A DNA stretch of 64,000 nt, from the NCBI GenBank assembly GCA_944336125.1, contig CALVLA010000003.1, forward strand, positions 62,001-126,000, in the 5' to 3' direction. This DNA comes from an uncultured Clostridia bacterium. GTDB taxonomy: Bacteria > Bacillota > Clostridia > Christensenellales > CAG-314. Every line of letters begins with the position of its first letter. The stretch's first letter is position 1. A program made the position numbers and the translations under genes. Positions 1-9,478 of the stretch are shown here, piece after piece. Below the pieces are notes generated by a model. The model was not told where the DNA came from and did not search any database. It saw only the letters and a list, made by a program, of their open reading frames with translations.

Positions 1-93
1 ATTTTGCTCATTTTCAACAAATTCCTTTTTGCCGCTGTATATCAAGTGTAACAAAAATACGGGCTATGACCCTTGACATAAAGGATAATTGAC

Positions 94-822
94 ATGAAAA
101 AAACATTGCGATTTTGTTTGATTTCCTGCGCGGCGGTATTTTCGCTTTTCGCATTGACCGCTTGCTCGGGAACGACTCTTGAGAGCATTTCCATAACAAC
201 AAACCCCAACAAAACCGAATATGTCGTCGGCGAAAGCTTTGACGCCGAAGGCATGGTAGTTACCGCAAGTTATTCCGACGGTACTGTTGAAGTCATTGAC
301 GATTACACCGTGGACAAAACAGGGCCTCTCGAGGCAGAAGATACTTCGATTACCGTTTCATACCAAGGCAAAATAGCCGAAGTGAAAATAGTAGTTAAAG
401 AAAGTGAAAACGATTTGCATTCGGCTTACGACATCATAGTGGGCGAGTTTGACGAAATTAAGGCGGGCGTTGACAACGTAATAGGAATTACCCTTAAATC
501 CACCGACGTAAAAGGTCTCGGTTATGACAACGTTCTCGTGTTTTTCGAAGTTAACTCAAAACCTGAAAACGCAAACGTAACGCTAACCGCTACCGACAGC
601 AACGACAACGTAGTCGATTTGATTGAAACAGGTTTTTGGGGACCTTCGGGCGGATTTGAATTGCCTAACGCTTACAACGAAACTACCGACGTAACGGCAA
701 ACTTCTCAACGGAAGGAACTTACACTTTTATGATTAAAGTTTGCACTGTTGACAGCGGAAACAACATCCTCAGCACAGTCTGCGCGGAAACAATCACGGT
801 AAACGTTTCTGCCGCTGCTTAA
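94..822 (+). CDS. Lipoprotein with a bacterial Ig-like domain
   Basis: This is a 242-residue secreted lipoprotein. The N-terminus has two lysines, a hydrophobic stretch and a lipobox (LTAC, Cys at about residue 24), so it should be lipid-anchored on the outer face of the membrane. Residues 30-105 read as a Big_3/Ig-like fold, with the typical 'Y.VGESFD..GMVVTASYSDGT' pattern and a closing 'VSYQGK..EVKI' strand. Residues 120-240 form a second beta-rich domain that I do not recognise. The start is chosen because AAGGA lies eight bases upstream of the ATG. A hairpin terminator follows the stop. The likely role is a surface adhesin or carbohydrate-associated module, but no catalytic motif is visible and the function is unknown. 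Confidence 0.8.
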   Translation: MKKTLRFCLISCAAVFSLFALTACSGTTLESISITTNPNKTEYVVGESFDAEGMVVTASYSDGTVEVIDDYTVDKTGPLEAEDTSITVSYQGKIAEVKIVVKESENDLHSAYDIIVGEFDEIKAGVDNVIGITLKSTDVKGLGYDNVLVFFEVNSKPENANVTLTATDSNDNVVDLIETGFWGPSGGFELPNAYNETTDVTANFSTEGTYTFMIKVCTVDSGNNILSTVCAETITVNVSAAA

Positions 823-841
823 CATATATTCCTCATAAAAA

Positions 842-872
842 ACAAAAGCGCGTAAATGCGCTTTTGTTTTTT
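842..872 (+). terminator. Rho-independent terminator
   Basis: A 10-bp stem (842-851 with 858-867, ACAAAAGCGC) encloses a six-base loop and runs into a T-rich tract. It closes the first lipoprotein gene. Confidence 0.8.
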
Positions 873-931
873 GTTTTGTAATTTTTTTATTTGTCCTTTC
901 ATAAAATTTAAAAAAACGAGAGGACAAAATC

Positions 932-1609
932 ATGCAAAACAGAAAAATCAACATTTTTTTAATTTTGGCTTTGTGCGTAACTTTGGTTTTGGGGCTTGTG
1001 GGCTGTCAAAACGTAAACAGGGCATTGGAAGAAAGCGTCAGCGAAATTCATGAGACGGTGCTTAACGGAAGCGACGATGACTTTTTTGTGGAAGCGATCG
1101 GAGGAAAGATGGAGGCGGAATACGCTCTTGACGGAGTAAAAAATCCTTCGCGAGAGTTTGTCTCGATAAGGGTGCGCGAAACGGGTGACGAAAACGTCGA
1201 CACTCTTTCGGCGGTATTTACTCTTGAAAACAACGACTATGACCTTTCGCTCAAACGTTCGCCTGTGGACAGCAGCGTGTGGACGGTTTACATCGAAAGT
1301 TCTCTTCCCGTTGAAACGCTTGACCTGACTCTTGTGTACGGTGAAGACAGCAGAAACTTTCAGCTTAAAAAAGTAGTGGCAGGGGAGGTAAAACCTCTCG
1401 ACATACTTAAAACCAACTTCGAAAACGAGCTTATGCAGTGTTACGAAAACGGAAAATTCAACTGCGAAATTTCCGTACGCCTTGTAAGATCGCCTAAAAA
1501 GCAGGACGAAAAATACTTTTGGCACGTAGTCGTTTACAAACCCGACAAAACCTTTTTCGGCCTTATGATTGACGCTTCTACCGGGGAAGTTCTTTCCAAA
1601 AAAAGCTGA
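932..1609 (+). CDS. Putative lipoprotein with C-terminal PepSY-like segment
   Basis: This is a 225-residue protein with a signal peptide and lipobox (LVGC, Cys at residue 25). The start is supported by GAGAGG upstream of the ATG. Residues 30-150 are acidic and beta-rich with no family I recognise. The last 70 residues, ending in 'FFGLMIDASTGEVLSKK', resemble a PepSY domain, a secreted module often found in peptidase inhibitors and small lipoproteins; that assignment is by eye only. It lies between another lipoprotein and a membrane-anchored protein, which suggests a small group of envelope proteins. The function is unknown. Confidence 0.7.
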   Translation: MQNRKINIFLILALCVTLVLGLVGCQNVNRALEESVSEIHETVLNGSDDDFFVEAIGGKMEAEYALDGVKNPSREFVSIRVRETGDENVDTLSAVFTLENNDYDLSLKRSPVDSSVWTVYIESSLPVETLDLTLVYGEDSRNFQLKKVVAGEVKPLDILKTNFENELMQCYENGKFNCEISVRLVRSPKKQDEKYFWHVVVYKPDKTFFGLMIDASTGEVLSKKS

Positions 1610-1625
1610 AAATTTTGTTTTTTTG

Positions 1626-1654
1626 TTGTCAAAATCGGGTATCGCGTTTATAAT
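1626..1654 (+). promoter_or_regulatory. Sigma-A type promoter, very close to the start codon
   Basis: TTGTCA (1626-1631) and TATAAT (1649-1654) are separated by 17 bases. The next ATG is at 1666, so the predicted transcription start (about 1661) leaves a leader of only about five bases. Confidence 0.75.
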
Positions 1655-1665
1655 AAAATATAACT

Positions 1666-2439
1666 ATGCGTATATCCGATAACAACAAAACCAGCTCAAC
1701 TTCATCATTGATTTTAAAAACCGCGGGCAAAACCTCATTGGTTTTGGTGGTGTTGCTTGTGTTGGTTTGCGCGCTTTTTTTGTTGCTTGCGCCTATGAGG
1801 GCAAGCGACTTTTTCTATTCTATGGGAATGAAAAAAACGGCGACTTCACTTGCTTACAACGCCGCATCCTCTTCAAACGAATTTGACGACTGGTGGGACG
1901 TGCTTGTCAAAGGAGTCAGCGCAAATTGTTACGACAAAGCTTATGAGGCGGCGGACAGACTTGAAAAAAACGAGGATTATTCCTCGCTTATTTCAAAAAA
2001 GACAATCCTTGTGGGCGACGTCAGATACAACGCGGAGTTTTACGTATCTTACAACAAAGCCAAATGCGGACTGCTTGCTTATTCCTCGTCGGAAACGGAC
2101 AGAAAAGGCATTTGGAATTACGTACAGGATTGGCTGCTCACAAACGGTTGGGGCGATTACGTAACAGAGGGCGGGTCGACAAATTACAACTTCTTTTCGC
2201 TCAATCCTATGAAAGGTTACATCGACGCACTTTGTACCGACACTTCGATTCCGCTTGACAACTTTTTGAAGGAAGCCAAGGATTTGTACAACGATGTCGG
2301 CAAGTATGCAAATGTTCCTGTGTGGCCGACTCCTTCAAAAAGGAAAGACCTTGCTTACTACATGAAAAAGCTGTGCGACGCAAGAACCGGTCAGATTGAT
2401 CAGGATACCGTGGCGTTCTGGACCGAAAAGGCTGCTTGA
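1666..2439 (+). CDS. Membrane-anchored protein of unknown function
   Basis: This is a 257-residue protein with one clear membrane segment at about residues 22-45 after a polar N-terminal tail, and a soluble alpha-helical remainder. The pattern 'FFYSMGMKKTATSLAYNAA' after the anchor suggests a helical repeat-like region, but I recognise no family. No ribosome binding site precedes the ATG. A good promoter ends only 11 bases upstream, so the transcript is probably leaderless. The gene precedes guaB with a 57-base gap and no visible terminator, so some read-through into guaB is possible. Confidence 0.65.
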   Translation: MRISDNNKTSSTSSLILKTAGKTSLVLVVLLVLVCALFLLLAPMRASDFFYSMGMKKTATSLAYNAASSSNEFDDWWDVLVKGVSANCYDKAYEAADRLEKNEDYSSLISKKTILVGDVRYNAEFYVSYNKAKCGLLAYSSSETDRKGIWNYVQDWLLTNGWGDYVTEGGSTNYNFFSLNPMKGYIDALCTDTSIPLDNFLKEAKDLYNDVGKYANVPVWPTPSKRKDLAYYMKKLCDARTGQIDQDTVAFWTEKAA

Positions 2440-2481
2440 ATTACGTTTTTAATTTTTCTTTTTTAATATACTATTACTTAA

Positions 2482-3957
<1,476 letters not shown>

Positions 3958-3968
3958 CAGAGGTCACT

Positions 3969-5501
3969 ATGAACAAACAGACCGTTTTGGTTATCGATTT
4001 CGGTGGTCAGTATAATCAGCTTATTACACGCCGCGTAAGGGAAAACAACGTTTATTGCGAAATGTTGCCTTACACGGTCAGCCTTGAAAAAATTAAATCA
4101 TACAATCCTGTGGGTCTTATCTTCACCGGCGGACCTAACAGTGTTTATCTCGAAACCTCCCCGTCTCTCGACAAGGGAGTTTTTGAGATTGGTGTTCCTA
4201 TTTTAGGTATCTGCTACGGTGTGCAGTTTATTGCGCACGCCCTCGGAGGAAAAGTTTCGCCTGCCGTCAACAGAGAGTACGGAAAACAGGAAATGACCGT
4301 CAAAAACTCCACGCTTTTTAAAGGTATTCCCGAAAAAAGCGTTTGCTGGATGAGCCATACCGATTATATTTCTCAAGTACCTGAAGGGTTTGAAGCTACT
4401 GCCGTTACCGAAACTTGCCCCGTCGCAGCCATGGAAAACGACAAACGCAAAATTTACGGTGTTCAGTTTCACCCTGAAGTAATGCATTCGCAATACGGCG
4501 CAAACATACTCAAAAACTTTTTGTACGACGTTTGCAAATGCGACGGCAGCTGGACAGCCGAAAACGTTGCGCAGCAGACTATTTTGCAAATTAAGGAAAA
4601 AGTCGGGGACAAAAAAGTTCTTTGCGCCCTTTCCGGCGGCGTTGACAGTGCGGTAGCCGCGCAGCTTGTTTACAAAGCAGTAGGCAATCAGCTCACTTGC
4701 ATTTACGTCGACCACGGCATGATGAGAAAATACGAGTCGGAAGAAATCATGAGGGTTTTCAAGCAGGAACAAGGCATGAACCTCATAATGGCTGACGCAA
4801 AAGACAGGTTTTTGTCAAAACTTAAAGGCGTCATTGACCCCGAAGAAAAAAGAAAAATCATCGGCGCGGAATTTATCAAAGTTTTTGAGGCTGAAGCACA
4901 AAAAATCGGCGCCGTGGATTTCCTCGTTCAAGGTACTATCTATCCCGACGTAATCGAAAGCGGAAGTCCTACTTCCGCCGTTATCAAAAGCCATCACAAC
5001 GTGGGCGGATTGCCTGACGTGGTGGATTTTAAGGAAATTATCGAACCGCTCAGAGATCTGTTTAAAGACGAGGTCAGGGAAGTGGGCAGACAAATCGGCC
5101 TTCCTGATTCAATCGTTCAAAGACAGCCTTTCCCGGGTCCCGGACTTGCGATTAGGATTATCGGTGAGATAACAGAGGAAAAACTTGAAATACTTCGCGA
5201 CGCCGATTTCATTTTCCGCGACGAAATAGCAAAGGCAGGACAAGCTCCGCTTATCTGGCAATACTTTGCGGTGCTTACGGACAACAGGTCTGTAGGAGTC
5301 ATGGGGGACGCAAGAACCTATGACTATACCCTTGCTCTTCGCGCCGTGACAAGCGTCGACGGTATGACTGCCGACTGGGCTAGGATTCCTTATGACGTGT
5401 TGGAAAAAATTTCAAACCGCATTGTAAACGAAGTAAAAAATATAAACCGTGTCGTTTACGACATCACAAGCAAGCCGCCTGCAACCATCGAGTGGCTGTA
5501 A
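3969..5501 (+). CDS. guaA: GMP synthase (glutamine-hydrolysing), full length
   Basis: GuaA converts XMP to GMP using ATP and ammonia taken from glutamine. The 510-residue protein has all three domains. The class I glutaminase comes first (residues 1-190), with nucleophile Cys in GICYG and the His/Glu pair in QFHPEV. The ATP pyrophosphatase domain has the P-loop SGGVDS near residue 220. The C-terminal dimerisation domain ends in 'KPPATIEWL'. It is directly downstream of guaB and 24 bases upstream of a second guaA-like gene. With all motifs intact it should be a self-sufficient enzyme. Confidence 0.97.
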   Translation: MNKQTVLVIDFGGQYNQLITRRVRENNVYCEMLPYTVSLEKIKSYNPVGLIFTGGPNSVYLETSPSLDKGVFEIGVPILGICYGVQFIAHALGGKVSPAVNREYGKQEMTVKNSTLFKGIPEKSVCWMSHTDYISQVPEGFEATAVTETCPVAAMENDKRKIYGVQFHPEVMHSQYGANILKNFLYDVCKCDGSWTAENVAQQTILQIKEKVGDKKVLCALSGGVDSAVAAQLVYKAVGNQLTCIYVDHGMMRKYESEEIMRVFKQEQGMNLIMADAKDRFLSKLKGVIDPEEKRKIIGAEFIKVFEAEAQKIGAVDFLVQGTIYPDVIESGSPTSAVIKSHHNVGGLPDVVDFKEIIEPLRDLFKDEVREVGRQIGLPDSIVQRQPFPGPGLAIRIIGEITEEKLEILRDADFIFRDEIAKAGQAPLIWQYFAVLTDNRSVGVMGDARTYDYTLALRAVTSVDGMTADWARIPYDVLEKISNRIVNEVKNINRVVYDITSKPPATIEWL

Positions 5502-5525
5502 TTACCATTTTACGGGAGAAAAATT

Positions 5526-6506
5526 ATGCAAAACGACAAACGTCCTGAAAACATGAAACGTATCAATACTCCTGAACTTGCCGAAGAATTTATTCGTGAG
5601 CAGGTTGAGGCTATTCGTGCCGAAGTGAAAGACAAAAAAGTTCTTTTGGCTCTTTCCGGCGGCGTTGACTCGTCGGTAGTGGCGGCACTTCTCATCAAGG
5701 CAATAGGCAAACAGTTGGTGTGCGTCCACGTAAACCACGGCCTCATGAGAAAAGGTGAAAGCGAGCAGGTTATCGAAGTGTTCGGCAAAAATCTCGACGC
5801 AAACCTTATTTACGTCGACGCGACTGACCGCTTCCTCAGTTTGCTCGAAGGAGTAAGCGATCCTGAAAGAAAACGTAAAATTATCGGCGGAGAATTTATC
5901 AAAGTTTTTGCCGAGGAAGCAGCAAAACTTCAAGGCATATCCTTCCTCGCCCAGGGAACTATTTATCCGGATATTTTGGAATCAGACGGCGTAAAAGCCC
6001 ATCACAACGTTGGCGGTCTTCCTAAAGAAATGAATTTCGAATTGGTTGAACCTATCAAACTTCTCTACAAAGACGAAGTTCGCGTAGTGGGCGAGGCTTT
6101 GGGACTTCCTCACGACATGGTTTATCGTCAGCCGTTCCCGGGCCCTGGTCTTGGCGTGCGTTGCCTCGGAGCTATCACTCGTGACAGGCTCAACGCTTTG
6201 CGCGAAGCAGACGCAATCCTCAGAGAAGAGTTTGACAACAGCGGACTTGCAGGAAAAGTATGGCAATACTTCATCGCAGTGCCTGATATGAAAAGCACAG
6301 GCGTCAAAGACGGAAAACGTTACGAAGGTTGGCCTGCTATTATCCGTGCGGTAAACACAACCGACGCCATGACCGCTACTATTGAGGAAATTCCTTATCC
6401 TTTGCTTCACCTTATCACAAAACGCATAACAGCCGAAGTCAACGGCATCAACCGCGTTTTGCTTGACCTCACTCCGAAGCCTGTCGGAACAATCGAATGG
6501 GAATAA
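5526..6506 (+). CDS. GMP synthase paralogue lacking the glutaminase domain
   Basis: This 326-residue protein matches only the synthetase part of GuaA: a short N-terminal helix region (about 35 residues), the ATP pyrophosphatase domain with an intact SGGVDS P-loop, and the complete C-terminal dimerisation domain with 'PFPGPGLGVR' and the ending 'KPVGTIEWE'. There is no glutaminase module. It has its own GGGAGAAA-type ribosome site and sits third in the guaB-guaA run. It is intact, not a decayed copy. It may use free ammonia, borrow a glutaminase subunit as archaeal two-subunit GMP synthases do, or have a modified substrate. The exact role is open. Confidence 0.85.
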   Translation: MQNDKRPENMKRINTPELAEEFIREQVEAIRAEVKDKKVLLALSGGVDSSVVAALLIKAIGKQLVCVHVNHGLMRKGESEQVIEVFGKNLDANLIYVDATDRFLSLLEGVSDPERKRKIIGGEFIKVFAEEAAKLQGISFLAQGTIYPDILESDGVKAHHNVGGLPKEMNFELVEPIKLLYKDEVRVVGEALGLPHDMVYRQPFPGPGLGVRCLGAITRDRLNALREADAILREEFDNSGLAGKVWQYFIAVPDMKSTGVKDGKRYEGWPAIIRAVNTTDAMTATIEEIPYPLLHLITKRITAEVNGINRVLLDLTPKPVGTIEWE

Positions 6507-6510
6507 TAAA

Positions 6511-6538
6511 AAAAAGAGCCAAATGGCTCTTTTTTATT
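6511..6538. terminator. Bidirectional terminator
   Basis: A 10-bp stem (6511-6520 with 6525-6534) and an AAAT loop are flanked by A and T runs. It serves both the gua operon and the converging relQ gene. Confidence 0.85.
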
Positions 6539-7202
6539 TTGTTTTTTGTTCGAGTTTTTTCCTTACCGCGTCCATTCGCGCGTCGAGCTGGGCGGACAGT
6601 TCCGCGCACTCGAAAAGCTCCGTCGCGATTTCCTGCGTGTTGTTGACTTTCTTTTTGTATTTTATCTGATGTTCCAGACTTGCCCAAAAATCCATCGCGA
6701 TGGTGCGCAGTTGAACCTCGACTTTCATCGGTTTCTTTTTCTTTTCCAAAAATATCGGGATTTGTACGATGAGGTGGAGGCTCCTGTATCCGTTGGGTTT
6801 AGGATTTGCTATGTAATCTTTCCTTTCGATAAGCTCAATGTCATCCTGACTCAACAATGCGTCGGCTATGGTATAAACGTCTTCGGGGAAAGAACATATT
6901 ACTCTTATTCCCGCTATGTCTGTCAGCTCGTTTTCCATCATTTCAACCGACACAGGAAGATTTTTGCTTTCCAGTTTCTTTTTTATGCTGACCGGACTTT
7001 TTAAACGCGTCTTAATGGACTGTATCGGGTTTCTGTCGTGCTGCAGCGAAAACTCCTCGTTTAGTACGTTAAGTTTTGTTTCCACTTCCATGATGGCGCA
7101 TTGATAGTATGTCATAAGCGTCAAAAATTCACGGAATTTTTCGCCCAGCAGCTCTATAGCGGTGTCGCTTAGTAAATTATTATCATTGTTTATTATTGCC
7201 AT
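6534..7202 (-). CDS. relQ: Small alarmone synthetase (GTP pyrophosphokinase, RelQ/YjbM type)
   Basis: This enzyme makes (p)ppGpp by transferring pyrophosphate from ATP to GTP or GDP. The 222-residue protein consists of a single RelA/SpoT synthetase domain with no hydrolase or TGS/ACT domains, typical of RelQ. Visible motifs include 'SPVSIKKKLESK', 'DIAGIRV', the G-loop with 'GYRSLH' and 'EVQLRTIAMDFWASLEH'. The start follows GGAGG on the minus strand. It converges on the gua operon, whose GTP supply and product pathway are classical targets of (p)ppGpp. A C-terminal helix near the end probably mediates oligomerisation. Confidence 0.92.
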   Translation of the reverse strand: MAIINNDNNLLSDTAIELLGEKFREFLTLMTYYQCAIMEVETKLNVLNEEFSLQHDRNPIQSIKTRLKSPVSIKKKLESKNLPVSVEMMENELTDIAGIRVICSFPEDVYTIADALLSQDDIELIERKDYIANPKPNGYRSLHLIVQIPIFLEKKKKPMKVEVQLRTIAMDFWASLEHQIKYKKKVNNTQEIATELFECAELSAQLDARMDAVRKKLEQKTK

Positions 7203-7234
7203 TTTTCCTCCGTAAAGGGCTTTCGCTTTTTTGA

Positions 7235-7263
7235 ATTATATCAATTTTGCCGCAACACGTCAA
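7235..7263 (-). promoter_or_regulatory. Promoter of relQ
   Basis: On the minus strand, TTGACG (7258-7263) and TATAAT (7235-7240) are separated by 17 bases, about 32 bases before the relQ start codon. Confidence 0.8.
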
Positions 7264-7309
7264 TGCGGCTTTTTTAAGATATAACCCTTATGTTTTTTAT
7301 CTCTTTCGT

Positions 7310-7339
7310 TTGTTAAATAACTTTTCTTTATGGTATAAT
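7310..7339 (+). promoter_or_regulatory. Promoter abutting the exonuclease gene
   Basis: TTGTTA (7310-7315) and TATAAT (7334-7339) are separated by 18 bases. The ATG at 7352 follows the -10 box by 12 bases, which predicts a leader of about six bases. Confidence 0.75.
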
Positions 7340-7351
7340 ACCAAAGTTGTT

Positions 7352-8299
7352 ATGAAATATTTAGCTTTTGACATCGAAGCCGCAAACGGTTTTAATCCTG
7401 CAAGTATTTGTTCGGTGGGTATTGTTATCGCGGACGAAAATTTTAATCTCGTCGAAAAGCAAAACCTTTGGATTAATCCTAAATCAAAATACAATTTGGA
7501 CGGAACAAGACCTAACGTCGGCATTAATCTTCATCTTGACAAAAAACTTCTCGACGCTTCTCCCGATTTTGCGGGACGGTACGAGGAGATTAAAAAGCTT
7601 TTGACAGCGCCTGACACATGTGTTTTGGGACACGCCGTAGACAGCGACGTTCGTATGCTAAACGCCGCTATAAAAAAATACAAACTGCCGCCAATCAACT
7701 TTGATTTTGTGTGCTCGCAGCTTTTATACAAGTGCTACAAAGGTGACAAGGACGTCATGGGGCTTGACAAAATCGCCGCAGAGCTTGGCGTTACAATTAA
7801 TCACCACGCTTCTGACGAGGACGCATACATGTCGCTTTTGACTTTGAAGTTTTTGTGCGAAACAAACAATCTCGACGTTGAAGGATTACTCAAAAAATAC
7901 AACGTCCGCAAAGGTAAAAACTTTAACGGTGAAATTACTCGCTCGGTTTGTCTTTCCGGACAAATAAGCAAAAAAAATATAACTAAAGTAAGCATAGAAA
8001 ATATTCAAAAATTTATTGCCGGCTTTAAATATCAAAAAAGCGCATCCCTTTCGTTAAAAGGCAAAAAAATCGCCTTGTCGCGTGAACTGGAAGTGGCGGA
8101 GCAGTCGGTATGGCAGCCGATTGTGGAAAAAATACTTTCCGAAGGAGGGGAATATACCCCCAAAGCAGGAAAGTGCGACGTTTACGTTTTTGATAAAACC
8201 AAAAACCGCGGAGACAAAATGCGCGAAAACTATATAGACAACGTTATTAAAGACGGAAAAAATATTGTAAAAACAGAGTTGACGGAATTTTTGAAATGA
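7352..8299 (+). CDS. DEDDh 3'-5' exonuclease fused to a BRCT-like domain
   Basis: The N-terminal 170 residues are a DnaQ/RNase T superfamily exonuclease. ExoI is FDIEA (Asp7, Glu9), ExoII is GHAVDSDVRM (Asp97), and ExoIII is an HHASDED motif with His152 and Asp157. A linker leads to a C-terminal region (about 225-315), 'LKGKKIALSRELE...EGGEYTPKAGKCDVYVF...KNIVKTELTEFL', which reads as a BRCT domain. The likely role is DNA proofreading or repair. The start at 7352 gives the exonuclease fold its natural N-terminus. An in-frame extension upstream would run through the promoter. There is no ribosome binding site before this ATG. Confidence 0.82.
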   Translation: MKYLAFDIEAANGFNPASICSVGIVIADENFNLVEKQNLWINPKSKYNLDGTRPNVGINLHLDKKLLDASPDFAGRYEEIKKLLTAPDTCVLGHAVDSDVRMLNAAIKKYKLPPINFDFVCSQLLYKCYKGDKDVMGLDKIAAELGVTINHHASDEDAYMSLLTLKFLCETNNLDVEGLLKKYNVRKGKNFNGEITRSVCLSGQISKKNITKVSIENIQKFIAGFKYQKSASLSLKGKKIALSRELEVAEQSVWQPIVEKILSEGGEYTPKAGKCDVYVFDKTKNRGDKMRENYIDNVIKDGKNIVKTELTEFLK

Positions 8300-8312
8300 C
8301 GTCGGAGGAAAT

Positions 8313-8768
8313 ATGGATAAACTTTTGGCTAAAAAATTGTTTTTGGAAGGTTACAACTGCGCGCAGGCAGTTGCCGTTGCTTTTGCGGATGACTGCGGAC
8401 TTGAAGCAGACGTTATGAAAAAAGCCGCAATCGCATTTGGGGGCGGTTTTGCGCATACTCATCAGCTTTGCGGAGCGCTCACCGGAGCTGCTATTGCTGC
8501 CGGTCTTCTTGTTGCAGGCACTCATGCAAACGCTAAAATAGAGTTTTACGAAAAAATGCAGGATGTTGCAAAAAAATTTGAAGAAACCTACGGCTCGATG
8601 ATTTGCAAAAATCTGCTTGACGAAAAAAACTTTTTGCAAAAACGTGATCTTTCTTTTGCTACCCAAGAGGAATATGCTGCGCGCCCTTGCCTCGTTTTGG
8701 TTTCAGGAGCAATAGACCTTTGCAAAGATTTTGCTTTGAATAACGGAGTTAAGCTTAAAAACTGCTGA
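8313..8768 (+). CDS. C_GCAxxG_C_C family protein
   Basis: This is a 151-residue protein of the small redox-type family named for its conserved cysteines. It shows GYNCAQAV near the N-terminus, a glycine-rich stretch leading to LCGALTGA, and later single cysteines in 'MICKNLL' and 'RPCLVLV'. The family is common in anaerobes and is thought to bind a metal or cluster, but no reaction is established. A GGAGG site fixes the start. It begins 13 bases after the exonuclease gene, so the two are probably co-transcribed. Confidence 0.85.
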   Translation: MDKLLAKKLFLEGYNCAQAVAVAFADDCGLEADVMKKAAIAFGGGFAHTHQLCGALTGAAIAAGLLVAGTHANAKIEFYEKMQDVAKKFEETYGSMICKNLLDEKNFLQKRDLSFATQEEYAARPCLVLVSGAIDLCKDFALNNGVKLKNC

Positions 8769-8789
8769 TAAAATAACCTTTGTTTATTA

Positions 8790-8818
8790 TTGACAGCAAT
8801 GGGCGTTTTTGGTATCCT
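8790..8818 (+). promoter_or_regulatory. Promoter of the TetR-family gene
   Basis: TTGACA (8790-8795) and TATCCT (8813-8818) are separated by 17 bases, just upstream of the ribosome site at 8824. Confidence 0.65.
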
Positions 8819-8835
8819 TTTTACGGAGAAAAACA

Positions 8836-9405
8836 ATGCAATACTTAAAAGACAGCGTAAGAAAAAACATCTATTCGGCGGCTATCGAAGAATTTAAAAC
8901 CTTCGGTTATCAAGACGCTTCAATCAGGAACATCGCGACAAACGCGGGCATTTCGCTCGGCAACATTTACCGCTATTACAAAAACAAAGAGGATTTGTAT
9001 ATTGCGGTCATTCAGCCTCTCGTCGATAGCGTAAAAGAGTTTGTCGAAAACAAATATTTCGTCGAGGGCGACAGCATGCAGACTGTCGCGGAAAATATTT
9101 TGGATTTTCTTGTGGAGCATGACGACGAAATTATTATTTTGCGAAGAGGAAACACTAAATATTACAAGCAGTTTTCCGAATATCTCGACAACGTAACGGC
9201 GGAAAAAATCGAGTACATAATGAGGGACAGCCTCGAACAGTCAAAAATCAAAAATCCTGACCTTACGAAAATTATCGCTCGCTCATTCCTTCACTGTATG
9301 TTTGACATTTTGGGCAGTACAAAAGACAAGGAAACACGAAAGATTTACGTGCACGAAATAATAACGTTTTATTTCGGAAATCTCGAAACTCGTTTCGGAA
9401 AATAA
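8836..9405 (+). CDS. TetR/AcrR family transcriptional regulator
   Basis: This is a 189-residue repressor-type protein. Residues 8-55 carry the TetR helix-turn-helix ('AAIEEFKTFGYQDASIRNIA', then 'GISLGNIYRYYKNKEDL'), and the rest is a helical ligand and dimerisation domain. The start at 8836 follows ACGGAGAA; an upstream in-frame codon would lie within the promoter. It has its own promoter and terminator and no obvious divergent target gene, so its regulon cannot be inferred from position. Confidence 0.88.
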   Translation: MQYLKDSVRKNIYSAAIEEFKTFGYQDASIRNIATNAGISLGNIYRYYKNKEDLYIAVIQPLVDSVKEFVENKYFVEGDSMQTVAENILDFLVEHDDEIIILRRGNTKYYKQFSEYLDNVTAEKIEYIMRDSLEQSKIKNPDLTKIIARSFLHCMFDILGSTKDKETRKIYVHEIITFYFGNLETRFGK

Positions 9406-9408
9406 TTT

Positions 9409-9436
9409 AAGCCTTCCTTCGGGAAGGTTTTTTTAT
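9409..9436 (+). terminator. Terminator with UUCG tetraloop
   Basis: CCTTCC (9412-9417) pairs with GGAAGG (9422-9427) around a TTCG loop, followed by seven Ts. Confidence 0.85.
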
Positions 9437-9478
9437 AATTTTTTTTAAATTGCTCATACTTCTTTTAGCGGAGGAAGT

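Noticed and set aside
1-93. A gene tail or promoter before the first lipoprotein
   Set aside because: No convincing coding frame or paired -35/-10 boxes could be placed; I see only an AAGGA ribosome site at 81-85.
5526-6506. Second guaA as a truncated pseudogene
   Set aside because: The frame is open, catalytic motifs are intact and it has a proper ribosome site and terminator.
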